Origin: CAVVZJ01 sp963752755
GTDB taxonomy: Bacteria > Planctomycetota > Planctomycetia > Isosphaerales > Isosphaeraceae
Assembly: GCA_963752755.1 (NCBI GenBank)
Contig: CAVVZJ010000002.1
Coordinates: 1 to 64,000, forward strand
Length of the DNA: 64,000 bases
Reading direction: 5' to 3'
Position numbers and translations under genes: made by a program
Shown here: positions 1 through 8,331 of the stretch, piece after piece
How positions within the stretch are numbered: position 1 is the stretch's first letter
How the letters are laid out: the number at the start of each line of letters is the position of its first letter
Notes under the pieces: generated by a model
Database searches by the model: none
What the model was told of the DNA's origin: nothing
Seen by the model: only the letters and a program-made list of their open reading frames with translations

Positions 1-123
1 GAAGCACCCTCACGGGACCCCGGTCGACGAGACGTCCGTTGAACTCTTCGTCACCGAGTTCCGGGGGTTGTGAAACCAGGCCGCAGCGAGTCTCGACGAG
101 GACGCACGCACGCAAAACTCTAA

Positions 124-594
124 CTGGACAGCGAGAAGGGCCACGTCGTAAACGTGGTGAGCGGGGCTGCGTGTTGGCAGCCTCGTGCTAAGGTTCTCCG
201 TCTCCAGGAAGCCTACGGCGTGTTCGAGACAGAGGCGGGCGACGTCCCATCCGAGTCTGTCCAAGAATACGTCAATACTGATGGCTGGGCGGCGACGCAC
301 AATGCATCCCTGAGATGGTTCGTCCAGGTCACGGTGGTCCTGTGTTTCCTGCACAGGTTCTCGAAGATTCGCGACCGCAGCCGCAAGACCCGCGAACGAC
401 ACCGGCGGGTGTGGGACGTATACCATGCCGCCACCTGGGAGGCGTTTCGACGTCCGATGGCCGAACTTCAGCGGTGGTGTGCCACGCCGGCCTGGGACGG
501 TTCGCTGAGCGAGATGCTGACGAAACTGTGGAACAAGGCGGGAGTCTACCCGATCGCCATTGCCCATCCGGGCTGCCATCGCATGAGCAAATGA
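124..594 (+). pseudogene. Transposase remnant (planctomycete/cyanobacterial type)
   Basis: About 150 residues resemble the middle of a transposase common in planctomycetes. A segment reading YVNTDGWAATHNASL is followed by a CFLHRFSKIRDR stretch and an AHPGCHRMS motif, which I recognise as the conserved tract of that family. The frame is closed on its left by TAA at 121-123 and stops at 592-594. Directly after that stop, the next frame reads MIGPPD, which looks like the continuation of the HPGCHR..N motif, so a one-base slip probably created the stop. No amino-terminal half and no terminal repeats are visible, so this is a decayed fragment. The 300 bases after it hold no convincing gene. Family assignment is from memory of the motif only. 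Confidence 0.5.
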
Positions 595-895
595 TTGGGC
601 CGCCCGATATAAGTTGGGCCTTGCTGCTCAACCTCCGTCCCTGTGCCAGGCGGAGCCACCGACACCGCACCCACGACAGTCCCGACCGTCTACTCACCCC
701 ACCGCACCCACCAGGTGGTGTCGCTTCTTGGGATTCTTGTCCCTCGGCATGGCGGCGGGCCGATAGAAGAGAACGGTCGGATTCCGCGCGGCGGCGTCGG
801 TGAGGATCGTTAACCGGAGGCTGGCCTAGCGGCGGTATCGGGTGTCGCGGAGGGATCTGGAGACTTGGCGGAGGAGCCGCCGGAAGGAGTTTTCG

Positions 896-1594
896 ATGAC
901 CGGAACAAGGAGGATGGCTGGCCTTCTGGCCGTCGCCTCGATGGCGACTGGCCTTCTGGCCGTGCCGAGCTCGCCCGCGCGGGCCGGCAACCCGAATCAT
1001 CCCTATGGGGTGATCCCCTACGGATTTGCCTACCCGACCGATGCACACATCTGGAAGGCGCTCGACATCGTCTACCACTACGACATGCGTTTCTGGAAAA
1101 ACTGGGGCCCCAACGCACCGGGCTACTACTCGTGCGGCCCTAACGGTTGCGGACCTTATGCGCTTCAGCCCTGCGCTGGGCTGACTCCTTTGCACTATAA
1201 CGTCGACGGCGTTTCTCCCGCAAATGTGGCCAAGCCTTACCCGGCCCTGCCGGGCGGCAGCTACTACAACGCGGTGCCCGTGGCGTATCAGCCCGTTCCG
1301 GGCTGGGAGATCCCCGAGTTCCCGCCCGGCACCAGGCCACCCGGGTACTCCACGATGAAGGGCTTCATTCCCTACAAGAAGCACACCCGCGGCCGAGAAT
1401 GGTTCGCTGGCAAGGAGCTGGAGCAGAACTTCTACATCGCCGGCCAGCCGTACCCGAGCTCAGCAGCCCTGACGACCTCTCTCGGCGCCGAAACGGCCCG
1501 GCGAAGGATGCCTGGAGAGGCGCCTTCGCCGGGCTCTTTTCTCTTGAAGGAGGCCCGTCAAACTCTCCCCAGCCTGCCGCCTCTGACAGCATAA
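896..1594 (+). CDS. Exported Tyr/Pro/Gly-rich protein of unknown function
   Basis: The start is ATG 896, preceded by an AAGGAG at 884-889, rather than the earlier in-frame ATG at 842. The first 30 or so residues form a signal peptide: basic start, a hydrophobic run with LLAVASMATGLLAV, then a PARA|G type cleavage site. The mature part is rich in Tyr, Pro, Gly and Asn, with CGPNGCGPYALQPC in the middle, and lacks any catalytic motif I know. A rho-independent terminator lies inside the last 35 codons (1496-1540). One frame over, a TGA stands just before that hairpin (near 1470). The annotated carboxyl end may therefore be an artefact of a small indel. The bias resembles the exported protein at 10275-10724. 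Function unknown; likely a cell-surface or periplasmic structural protein. Confidence 0.6.
   Translation: MTGTRRMAGLLAVASMATGLLAVPSSPARAGNPNHPYGVIPYGFAYPTDAHIWKALDIVYHYDMRFWKNWGPNAPGYYSCGPNGCGPYALQPCAGLTPLHYNVDGVSPANVAKPYPALPGGSYYNAVPVAYQPVPGWEIPEFPPGTRPPGYSTMKGFIPYKKHTRGREWFAGKELEQNFYIAGQPYPSSAALTTSLGAETARRRMPGEAPSPGSFLLKEARQTLPSLPPLTA
1496..1540. terminator. Rho-independent terminator inside the 3' end of the preceding frame
   Basis: A perfect 12-bp stem (GCCCGGCGAAGG at 1496-1507 with CCTTCGCCGGGC at 1523-1534) is followed by TCTTTT. It sits between two convergent genes and can serve the plus-strand gene. Its position inside the annotated frame suggests the true stop of that gene lies upstream. 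Confidence 0.75.
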
Positions 1595-2237
1595 ACCAGC
1601 ACGTCATGGCGAATGGCGTGACTCGTCGCGATGATCAGGTCGTCGGCGTTCGTCAGCAACGGGTTATTGATCGGGTTGCTTGACGAACCCGACGAACTGC
1701 CGCCCGAGGAACTGCCGCCCGAGGAACTCTGACCCTGGATCTGCTCGTTGATCCCCTGCAACTGGTCGAGCATGGCGCTGATCCGCGCCTGCGCCTGCTG
1801 ATGAAGCCGCACCGGGAGAGCCAGGCAGTTCCGAGATCGCGAACCCCACCCCCTCTTGCAGTTGCTGCCCAAGCTGGGTCGTCATGTCCGACAGGCTCAT
1901 CGACGAGCCGCTCGACGCCCGCCACTCGACGACCCGCCACTCGACGAGCTTCCGCCGGATGAACCGCCCGACGAGCTTCCGCCCGAGGACCACCTCCCAG
2001 CGCGCTCTCGGCCGCCGAGAAATATGCGCTCTCGAACTGAGCGAACTGCTGGCTAATGATCGCGTTGACATGATGCGCGCCCAGGTGAGGCACGTGCACC
2101 CCGCTCAGGGGCAATGGAGGCAGAAGATGAGCTGGCGGGACGCCAGGAAAGCCAGGAAGGCCGGGACGGCTGAGAACCAGTCGGTTTTCCAGGCAGATCT
2201 CGCCCAGGTCCGGCTGGAATCGGTTTCGCCTGTTCAT
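1558..2237 (-). pseudogene. LEPR-XLL type exported protein with Ser/Gly linker, frameshifted
   Basis: Reconstructed from three frames. The amino end, starting at ATG 2237, reads MNRRNRFQP and then a CLENRLVLS segment, a variant of the LExRxLLS motif found near the amino end of many planctomycete exported proteins. A Pro/Leu/His-rich stretch follows, then a helical piece (NAIISQQFAQFESAYFSA), then about 35 residues of almost pure Ser/Gly. Next come MSLSDMTTQLGQQLQ, a helix-prone part around ARISAMLDQLQGINEQIQ, and a second Ser/Gly run before the stop at 1558. At least three frame changes occur, two at the Ser/Gly repeats, where indels are easy to make. It is probably one exported protein with flexible linkers. 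It is paralogous in design to the next gene upstream (2417-3184). Function unknown. Confidence 0.55.
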
Positions 2238-2416
2238 GAGGTGTGCTCCGGATGGGCAGTCGAGGTCAGTTGCGGCGTCGGCGGCCGGACTTCTCAGCCC
2301 AGACTCTGCCAATTCCCTGTCCGACCTAAATCTACACCATTCCGGAGCGTGGGACGACGGCTTGCTCTTGATATTTCGATCTGCCAGTGGAATCGAAATT
2401 CGCCCTTAGGAATGCG

Positions 2417-3184
2417 TTATCCCGGCAGGTTTTGCCGGACCACGAGGCCGTCGATCAGCACCGACGCCGAGCCCACCTGCGCCCGTCCGCCCCCACGAGC
2501 CCGTCCGTACACCAGTTCGGCGGTGCCCTGGCCCGACGCTCCCGCGAAGATCCCGCCGCTCTTGCTGCCGTTGACGGTCCAGGTCATGTAGGTCGGCAGA
2601 ACCTGGCCCTGGGAGGCCGGCTCGATCGTCGCGTCCAGCACGAGGGAATCGCCGGTTGGACTCGGATGAGGGCCCTTGATCGTGATCGTCACGGGGCTGA
2701 CCGAGCTTCCGTCCTGCGGCACCGCATAGTTGAAGCTCAGGAACAGTTGATGACCCTTCTGCCACGAGGGCGCATTGGCGTTGACCACCGTGCGGGCCTG
2801 TTGGTTCTGGAACTGCGGAGGCCCGACCACGTAATACCCGTGGAACGCCACCTGGTATCGGCCCATCGCCGCCGCCTGCGGCGTGGGGACCTGGAACTGC
2901 GAAACCTGCGAACTGCCCGACCCGCCCGAGCTTGACCCGCCCGAATTGCCGCCGCCGCCAGAGCCTCCACCGCCCGAGGGGCTCGACCCGCCCGATCCGG
3001 TGCTGCCGCCACCGCTTCCACCACCCCCGCCCGAGGTCTGGAGCACATGCACGAGTCCGTGATGCAAACCGTGATGAAACAGGTCGGCACCCAGGCCCGA
3101 GAGCAACTCCCGAGACTCCAGCCGTTCCAGCCGAGGGGCCCGGCGCCTGTTCGTCGCCCCTTTCTTCCGATCCTCGCGCTCCAT
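2417..3184 (-). CDS. LEPR-XLL domain protein with Ser/Gly linker and C-terminal beta domain
   Basis: A protein of 255 residues. The start chosen is ATG 3184, which has GAGGAGAGGGG upstream; the open frame continues farther upstream but without support. The amino end is strongly basic and contains ERLESRELLSG, a clear LEPR-XLL motif. A 50-residue Gly/Ser low-complexity linker follows. The last 150 residues look like a compact beta-rich domain with conserved-looking stretches such as GRYQVAFHGYYVVG and VTITIKGPHPSPTGDS. No active-site motif is recognised. The gene is transcribed away from the TolC gene at 3546, leaving a 360-bp divergent intergenic region. In this family the motif marks exported surface or matrix proteins of planctomycetes; the role here is not known. 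Confidence 0.7.
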   Translation of the reverse strand: MEREDRKKGATNRRRAPRLERLESRELLSGLGADLFHHGLHHGLVHVLQTSGGGGGSGGGSTGSGGSSPSGGGGSGGGGNSGGSSSGGSGSSQVSQFQVPTPQAAAMGRYQVAFHGYYVVGPPQFQNQQARTVVNANAPSWQKGHQLFLSFNYAVPQDGSSVSPVTITIKGPHPSPTGDSLVLDATIEPASQGQVLPTYMTWTVNGSKSGGIFAGASGQGTAELVYGRARGGGRAQVGSASVLIDGLVVRQNLPG

Positions 3185-3545
3185 CGCTTGCCCCTCTCCT
3201 CGTTCCGAGGTCCGGTCCTCGGCGGCGCATGGATGTTCCGGGTATCCACACTCTGGATTCTTTTGTCGGGCTTCCACCCGAGCCGGATCAGGGAATTCTC
3301 GCGACCGGATGCCGCACGTCTCGCTTGCCACGGTTTCATCGGTCGAGCTCCCAGGCCATGCTTGCCTGCTGAGACTTTTTTGAACATAGCCTGTCGGCTT
3401 CGGCCAATCGCGAGGAGAATGCCGGTTTTCCTGGTTATCGTCCATGCATGAACCGATCAGATTGTCAGGACCGTAGGGAACAGACCACCCCTGGTCGGAG
3501 GATGATCGAATCTCAGGGTGGCTGAGGACACGGAGGTAAATAGCC
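3185..3545. other. Divergent intergenic region
   Basis: There are 361 bases between two divergently transcribed genes. It should hold both promoters. I see a ribosome site GGAGG at 3532-3536 for the rightward gene, but no convincing operator or structured RNA. Confidence 0.4.
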
Positions 3546-5189
3546 ATGATGGTCTGGATTCTGGGTCTTGCCGTCGCCAGCGGCATGGGCCAACTCTCAC
3601 CCGGGGGAGGCAACGCTCCGGAAACCCCGCCCGTAACGGGCGTGGGGAACAATAACGCCAACCTCCCGCTCGCGAGGCCGCCGCAAACCGCTCCGCCGGC
3701 TCCAGGCCAGCCAACCCCCGCGCCGCCGCCCACGTCGGCGTCGCCGGGCTCGGAAACCGAGGCTCGGGACCTCATGGCCATCCCCCCGGTCGGCCGACCA
3801 TACGAGGCCGAATCCTCGGCCCGAGAGCTTCAGCCGGGAGCCGGCGAATTCTTCATCCCCCCTCCGCCAATTCCCTCCGCGCCTCCGAGCATGAACGCCA
3901 CCGCCGAGGCGGAGGCCAACGCCTACTCCCGCCAGCCTCTGACGCTTGAAGCCGTCGAGGAGCTCGCCGCCCGGTACAACGGGCCGCTCAAGCAGGCCCG
4001 GGCGCAGGTTGAGGTCGAGTTCGGGATGGCGATCCAGGCCGGCCTCTGGCCCAACCCCACGCTCTCCTACGTGCAAAGCGGTATTACCCCCACCGTCGGC
4101 ACCCCCAGCATGGTCGTCACCCAGACGATTCCCACCGCCGGCCGCAAGCGGATCGATCGCGCCCGCTGGCTCGAAGCCACCAAGGCCTCTCAGTGGGACG
4201 CCGTGGCCGTCGAGTATCGAGTCCTCAACGACGTCCGCCGCTACTACTTCCACACCCTGGCCTTGCAGGCGATGGTGGAGGTCCAGAAGGACCTCGTGAA
4301 GAATTCGGAGGACATGCTGGTCTCCGCCCGCGAAGGCTACAACCTGGGCTTCAACAATCTCCAGACGATTCACCACGACATCGCCGGCCTGCAAGAGCAG
4401 CGGCTCAGTTACCTGAAGATGCAGAACCAGTACCGCATGGTCTGGCAGCAGCTCATGGCGTCCATCGGTGTGCAAATGCCGTTCACTCCGCTCGCCGGAG
4501 GACTCGAGGGCGACACCACGCCAGTGGAATGGGACGCAACCCTCGATCGCCTCTTCCGCTATAGTCCCTCCATGCAGGCCGCCTACGCCAACCTCCGGTT
4601 CGAGCAGCTCACCCTCAAGTGGCAGCGTGTCCAGGCCTGGCCCAACATCCAGATCACCGGCCAGGAGGGATACAACTTCTCCGCGGGCCACCCCACCACA
4701 ACCGCGCAGGTCCACCTCGTGGGCGTGCCGATCTGGAACTGGAACCAGGGCTACATCCGCCGGGCGAACGCGCATGTACTCCGGCAGCAGGCTGAGATCA
4801 AGCGCGTGCAGCAGCAACTCCAGCTCGACGCCGCCCAGGTTTACGAGGCATACCTGACCGCCCTCCAGTACGTCGAAAGCTACCAGAAGATCATCCTCCC
4901 CGAGCTTCGCCGGAACTACGAGCTCGCCCTCGACAGCTACGAGGACGACCGGACCACCTGGGGCATCGTGCTGGGCGCCCAGAGAACCTACTTCTCGGCC
5001 CGCCAGACCTACATTTCGCACCTGGCCACCTGGCGGATGAACGAGGTCCTGCTCGTCGGGTTCCTCTACTCGGGCGCCACGGCCGTGGCACCGTCCGGCC
5101 TGCCTCCGGGACACCCGCTCACAGGGATTCCGGCACCGGCCGCCGCCTCTCAGTTCGTCAGCCCGGGCCAGTTCCTCCTGAGCCCCTGA
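3546..5189 (+). CDS. TolC-family outer membrane efflux protein
   Basis: A protein of 547 residues starting at ATG 3546, nine bases after GGAGG. After a short hydrophobic start comes about 110 residues of Pro-rich sequence, then the typical outer membrane factor body: long amphipathic helices with two internally related halves. Segments such as EELAARYNGPLKQARAQVE, WPNPTLSYVQSG and QTIPTAGRKRIDRARWLEA match the CusC/CzcC-like pattern in which substrate channels pair with RND or ABC pumps. No pump gene is adjacent. The next gene is a multicopper oxidase on the same strand 186 bp downstream, separated by a strong hairpin at 5207-5232. The pairing of an outer membrane factor with a copper oxidase suggests metal handling, but this is inference from context. 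Confidence 0.85.
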   Translation: MMVWILGLAVASGMGQLSPGGGNAPETPPVTGVGNNNANLPLARPPQTAPPAPGQPTPAPPPTSASPGSETEARDLMAIPPVGRPYEAESSARELQPGAGEFFIPPPPIPSAPPSMNATAEAEANAYSRQPLTLEAVEELAARYNGPLKQARAQVEVEFGMAIQAGLWPNPTLSYVQSGITPTVGTPSMVVTQTIPTAGRKRIDRARWLEATKASQWDAVAVEYRVLNDVRRYYFHTLALQAMVEVQKDLVKNSEDMLVSAREGYNLGFNNLQTIHHDIAGLQEQRLSYLKMQNQYRMVWQQLMASIGVQMPFTPLAGGLEGDTTPVEWDATLDRLFRYSPSMQAAYANLRFEQLTLKWQRVQAWPNIQITGQEGYNFSAGHPTTTAQVHLVGVPIWNWNQGYIRRANAHVLRQQAEIKRVQQQLQLDAAQVYEAYLTALQYVESYQKIILPELRRNYELALDSYEDDRTTWGIVLGAQRTYFSARQTYISHLATWRMNEVLLVGFLYSGATAVAPSGLPPGHPLTGIPAPAAASQFVSPGQFLLSP

Positions 5190-5206
5190 TCGTGATCGTT
5201 GGTCAC

Positions 5207-5232
5207 GGCCCCGAGAGCGTTCTCTCGGGGCC
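5207..5232 (+). terminator. GC-rich hairpin between TolC and copper oxidase genes
   Basis: An 11-bp perfect stem, GGCCCCGAGAG (5207-5217) with CTCTCGGGGCC (5222-5232), lies 18 bases after the TolC stop. There is no T run after it, so it may attenuate or stabilise message ends rather than terminate fully. Confidence 0.5.
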
Positions 5233-5375
5233 GCCGCCCCGGTCGAAACGGAACAGAGTCACGCGCATACCCGGTCGGACCCCGAGCCGAGAGGGCCCCG
5301 TCGACCCGACCAGACCGGCCCCGGCACACCTCCGACTCCCTTTCCCCAAATCACGATCGCAGGAGGGTCATTCCC

Positions 5376-7019
5376 ATGTCCTCGCCCGAGAATCGCCGAG
5401 ACTTCCTCAGGAAAGGCTCTGCTGCCGCCGCCGTGCTGGCCACCGGCACCGCCTCCGCGGCGGCCCAGGAACCCGCCAAGCCGCCCGCCGGCACCCAGGT
5501 TCCGCCCGGCGGCCCCGAGGCCCGAGCCGCCCAGGTCCCGATCGACCAGAACCCCGCCGACATCGCCGCCGAGGCCGAGAAGTACCCCCACGGTGAGCGT
5601 TTCCTGCCCGAGCACTACAAGGTCTTCGACCGCTACTACCCGTCGTACGGAGGCCCCGTCGGCCGGCCCACCTATCAGGGCAAGCTCGTTCCGGGGTTCC
5701 GGGCGTCGGGCCTCCCACCCGTGCCGTTCGTCCAGCCCGACGTGCCCCGCATGCCCTGGAAGCTGGTCGACGGCGTCAAGGAGTTCCACGTCATCCTCCA
5801 GCACGTCCGCCGCGAGGTCCTGCCCGGCAAGTGGATCGACTTCTACGGCGTGAACGGCACCATGCCCGCCCCATACATCGAGATCACCCAGGGCGACCAC
5901 GTCCGGTTCGTCGTCCACAACCAGCTCCCCGAGCCCACCACCGTCCACTGGCACGGCGCCGAGCTTCCCGCCAACATGGACGGCGTCCCCGGCGTCACCC
6001 AGGACCTGATCGAACCCGGGTCAACGTATGTGTACGAGTTTCCTGTCCACCAGGCTGGCACCTTCTTCTATCACGCTCACATCCCGCTCCAGGAAGCCAA
6101 TGGTCTCATCGGGTTCATGATCATTCACCCCGCCACGGCCTGGGACCCGCCAGTCGACCGCGACTTCGGCCTCCTGTTCCAGAACATCTCCCTCGGGCCG
6201 AACACGACCGTTACCACCCCGTTCATCGAGCACAATTCCGTCACCCCCACCATCGGCGGCTACAACTGGCAGTTCATCAACGGCCGGTCCGCCCCCTACA
6301 CCACGCCCCTGGTGTGCAAGCTGGGCGAGCGGATCCGGATCCGAATCTTCAACTTCAGCCCCCAGTCGCCCCACTCAATCCATATGCACGGCATGAACTT
6401 CTGGGTCACCGGCCACGAGGGCGCCCGGCAGGAGGAGTCGGCCTGGATCGTCCGAAACACCCAGATTATCCACGTGGCCCAGGACGCGGACATCGAATTC
6501 ATCGCCTACGACGCGGGCGACTGGGTCCTTCACTGTCACATGGCCCTGCACATGCTCAACCATCCGGTCGCCCAGATGGGGCCCCGCATCCGCTCTGGCG
6601 ACTCCGTGGCCGAGTTCAAGTCCAACCTCGACACTCGGCCGCCCGTCAAGTACCCCGAGACCGACCCCGGCTTCCAGGTTCCCGGCTATCCCCGGATACG
6701 GATGGGCAAGGAGGAGTGGACCCCCGACGAACTCGCGAAGCTTGCGAGCAAGAAGGAAGTCCGCGGTATGCGGCACAACTGGTATGACCCCCTACGTGGC
6801 CTCTTCACCGTCGTCCGCGTCCTGCCGCACGATCTCTACGACCTGGTCATGAACAGCAACCAGCCCCTGGAACCGGGCGCCACCTTCGACGAGATTGTCC
6901 GCCGCCGCCAGAAGCAGATCAGGAACCGAGAGGAGCTTCGCGCCCGGGGCCTGACTGCCCAGCAAATGCAGGAATGGCAGGACATGAACGTCGAGGCCCG
7001 TCAGCGCGGAGAGCTTTGA
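5376..7019 (+). CDS. TAT-exported multicopper oxidase
   Basis: A protein of 547 residues; ATG 5376 follows AGGAGGG at 5361. The amino end carries a twin-arginine signal (RRDFLRKGSAAAAVLATG). Cupredoxin copper ligands are visible: HWHG at residues 191-194, HAH at 233-235, HSIHMHG around 333-339 and HCHMALH at 386-392. These supply the type 2/type 3 trinuclear centre and the type 1 Cys387, so oxygen reduction coupled to substrate oxidation in the periplasm is expected. The type 1 axial position, five residues after His392, reads Pro397 where most relatives have Met or Leu; the next Met is 401. The substrate is unknown: metal ions such as Cu(I) or Mn(II), or phenolics, are possible. It lies downstream of a TolC-type gene and is convergent to a block of exported redox proteins. 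Confidence 0.88.
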   Translation: MSSPENRRDFLRKGSAAAAVLATGTASAAAQEPAKPPAGTQVPPGGPEARAAQVPIDQNPADIAAEAEKYPHGERFLPEHYKVFDRYYPSYGGPVGRPTYQGKLVPGFRASGLPPVPFVQPDVPRMPWKLVDGVKEFHVILQHVRREVLPGKWIDFYGVNGTMPAPYIEITQGDHVRFVVHNQLPEPTTVHWHGAELPANMDGVPGVTQDLIEPGSTYVYEFPVHQAGTFFYHAHIPLQEANGLIGFMIIHPATAWDPPVDRDFGLLFQNISLGPNTTVTTPFIEHNSVTPTIGGYNWQFINGRSAPYTTPLVCKLGERIRIRIFNFSPQSPHSIHMHGMNFWVTGHEGARQEESAWIVRNTQIIHVAQDADIEFIAYDAGDWVLHCHMALHMLNHPVAQMGPRIRSGDSVAEFKSNLDTRPPVKYPETDPGFQVPGYPRIRMGKEEWTPDELAKLASKKEVRGMRHNWYDPLRGLFTVVRVLPHDLYDLVMNSNQPLEPGATFDEIVRRRQKQIRNREELRARGLTAQQMQEWQDMNVEARQRGEL

Positions 7020-7039
7020 TGCGTCTTGTGCGAGATTGG

Positions 7040-7080
7040 GAAACGGCCTCGGAGGCACCTGTCATCCGAGGCCGTTTCTT
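7040..7080. terminator. Bidirectional terminator between convergent genes
   Basis: A perfect 14-bp inverted repeat (GAAACGGCCTCGGA at 7040-7053, TCCGAGGCCGTTTC at 7065-7078) follows the oxidase stop by 20 bases. It is followed by TT on the plus strand. It lies between the oxidase gene and the converging minus-strand block. Confidence 0.85.
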
Positions 7081-7103
7081 CTGGCCTGGCCTGGGCTGTC
7101 GCT

Positions 7104-7533
7104 TCACGGCTGGTCTTGCACCTGTGCCGGCTGTGAGGTTTCTGTGGTCTTTCCCTGGGGTTTTCCCTGGGGTTTTGAAACGCCCGCGCCAGGATTGACC
7201 GGATCGAGGCTCGGCGGCAGGTCCGGCCTGAGCCAGATTTTGGTGATGAAGTGATCCGGGTTCTCCTCGACGATCGCGAACACGCGCTGGCCCTCAAGCT
7301 GGCGAATGTCGAACCACGCCGCCGGCCTCGTCTGGCCGTTCCGGAGCACGAAGATGGTCTGCTCGTTGATCCTCAGGGGAAAGTGCCGCTTGTTGCCGTC
7401 CTGCATCACCACGATCTTGTGGAACTGGGTGTCCACCTTCACGCACCGTCCCCAGGCGCTCGATGGCGAGGGCCGGCCCCGAGGTTGTCAGCACGACCAG
7501 CAAGCCGAGTGCGGCGATTCGAGAACCTTTCAT
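7104..7533 (-). pseudogene. Small exported protein of unknown function, frameshifted
   Basis: The signal peptide lies in one frame (ATG 7533, MKGSRIAALGLLVVLTT, ending near PALA) and the mature part in another. The change falls near 7442, where the second frame picks up VKVDTQFHKIVVMQDGNKR and continues to a stop at 7104. The combined product is about 140 residues. The mature part contains INEQTIFVLRNGQTRPA and ends in a tandem GKPQGKPQGK encoded by a 12-base direct repeat. A single inserted or deleted base restores one frame, so this is probably an intact gene with a sequence error. It is the last gene of a five-gene minus-strand block of exported proteins. I do not recognise a family. Confidence 0.55.
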
Positions 7534-7606
7534 GGTTGCCTCTGCTCCGGGATGACAGGAGAACGGAAGGAACGCGAGGCGGCCTCGCTGACCGCCTCGC
7601 GGAACA

Positions 7607-8192
7607 TCAGTATGCCTTCGGGGCCCTCACGACCTTCACCTTGTACTGCTTCTGCTTGAGCCCGAGGTTCAGGTGGATGATGGTTTCCCCCTCCTTCTGA
7701 GCCTGGAAGATCGCCGACATCCGGTTCATCCCCATGACTTCCTTCGGCTGGCCGCCCACGATCGACAGGGGCCGGAGGTGCCGGACGCCTGCGGGAAACA
7801 GGCTCACGACCGACTCGTCTTCCACCGCGAACTCCACGTGTCCCAGGTCGTTCAGGGGGATCGCGCACTCCAACTCAAGCATGTCGCCAGGGTTGAGCGT
7901 GAAAGTCGCCTCTTCCACCGCGATCGGTCCCGAGCCGCCTGTCGGCACCATCGGTCGGAAAAGTTCGCCCATGACCGTTTCGGCCTCGGGCACCTTGCTG
8001 GACCGTGCCTGGGTTGTCTCCAGGAAGGATCTTGCCACCCTTCTCCACAACCGTGCGGTTGAATTCCTCGACTCTCGTGTTCTGCGTATCCGGCTGCTTC
8101 TGGGGATTTCGGCCCGGTGCCTGGGGGGCTGCGGCAAGGCTGACGATCCCGAGTACGGCCGCCAGGGCGGTGAGAACTCGCTGGGCTCTCAT
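7607..8192 (-). pseudogene. Exported protein of unknown function, frameshifted
   Basis: ATG 8192 follows GAGAGGAGC and begins a signal peptide (MRAQRVLTALAAVLGIVSLA, cleavage near AAPQA). The frame runs to about 8005, where the neighbouring frame takes over with KVPEAETVMGELFRPM and continues to the stop at 7607. The reconstructed length is about 195 residues. The carboxyl 110 residues look like a single beta-sandwich: FTLNPGDMLELECAIPLN, then alternating hydrophobic strands, ending YKVKVVRAPKAY. This recalls small immunoglobulin-like or chagasin-like periplasmic domains, but no family motif is certain. It is separated by 73 bp from the gene downstream and 139 bp from the propeller gene upstream, all on one strand. 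Confidence 0.55.
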
Positions 8193-8331
8193 TTGGAGGC
8201 TCCTCTCGGTTAAGTTGTCTTCTGAGGTCTGGCGGGAAGGCCGGTCGAATGCGTCCTGGCGTTCCCCATCGTTCCTCTCATGCTGAGCGGGTCGGCCCGC
8301 CACACTCTGCGGAGGGCCGAGAAACCGCAGG

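Noticed and set aside
3597..5114. Minus-strand frame of 505 codons
   Set aside because: Antisense to the TolC gene at 3546 with no start signal.
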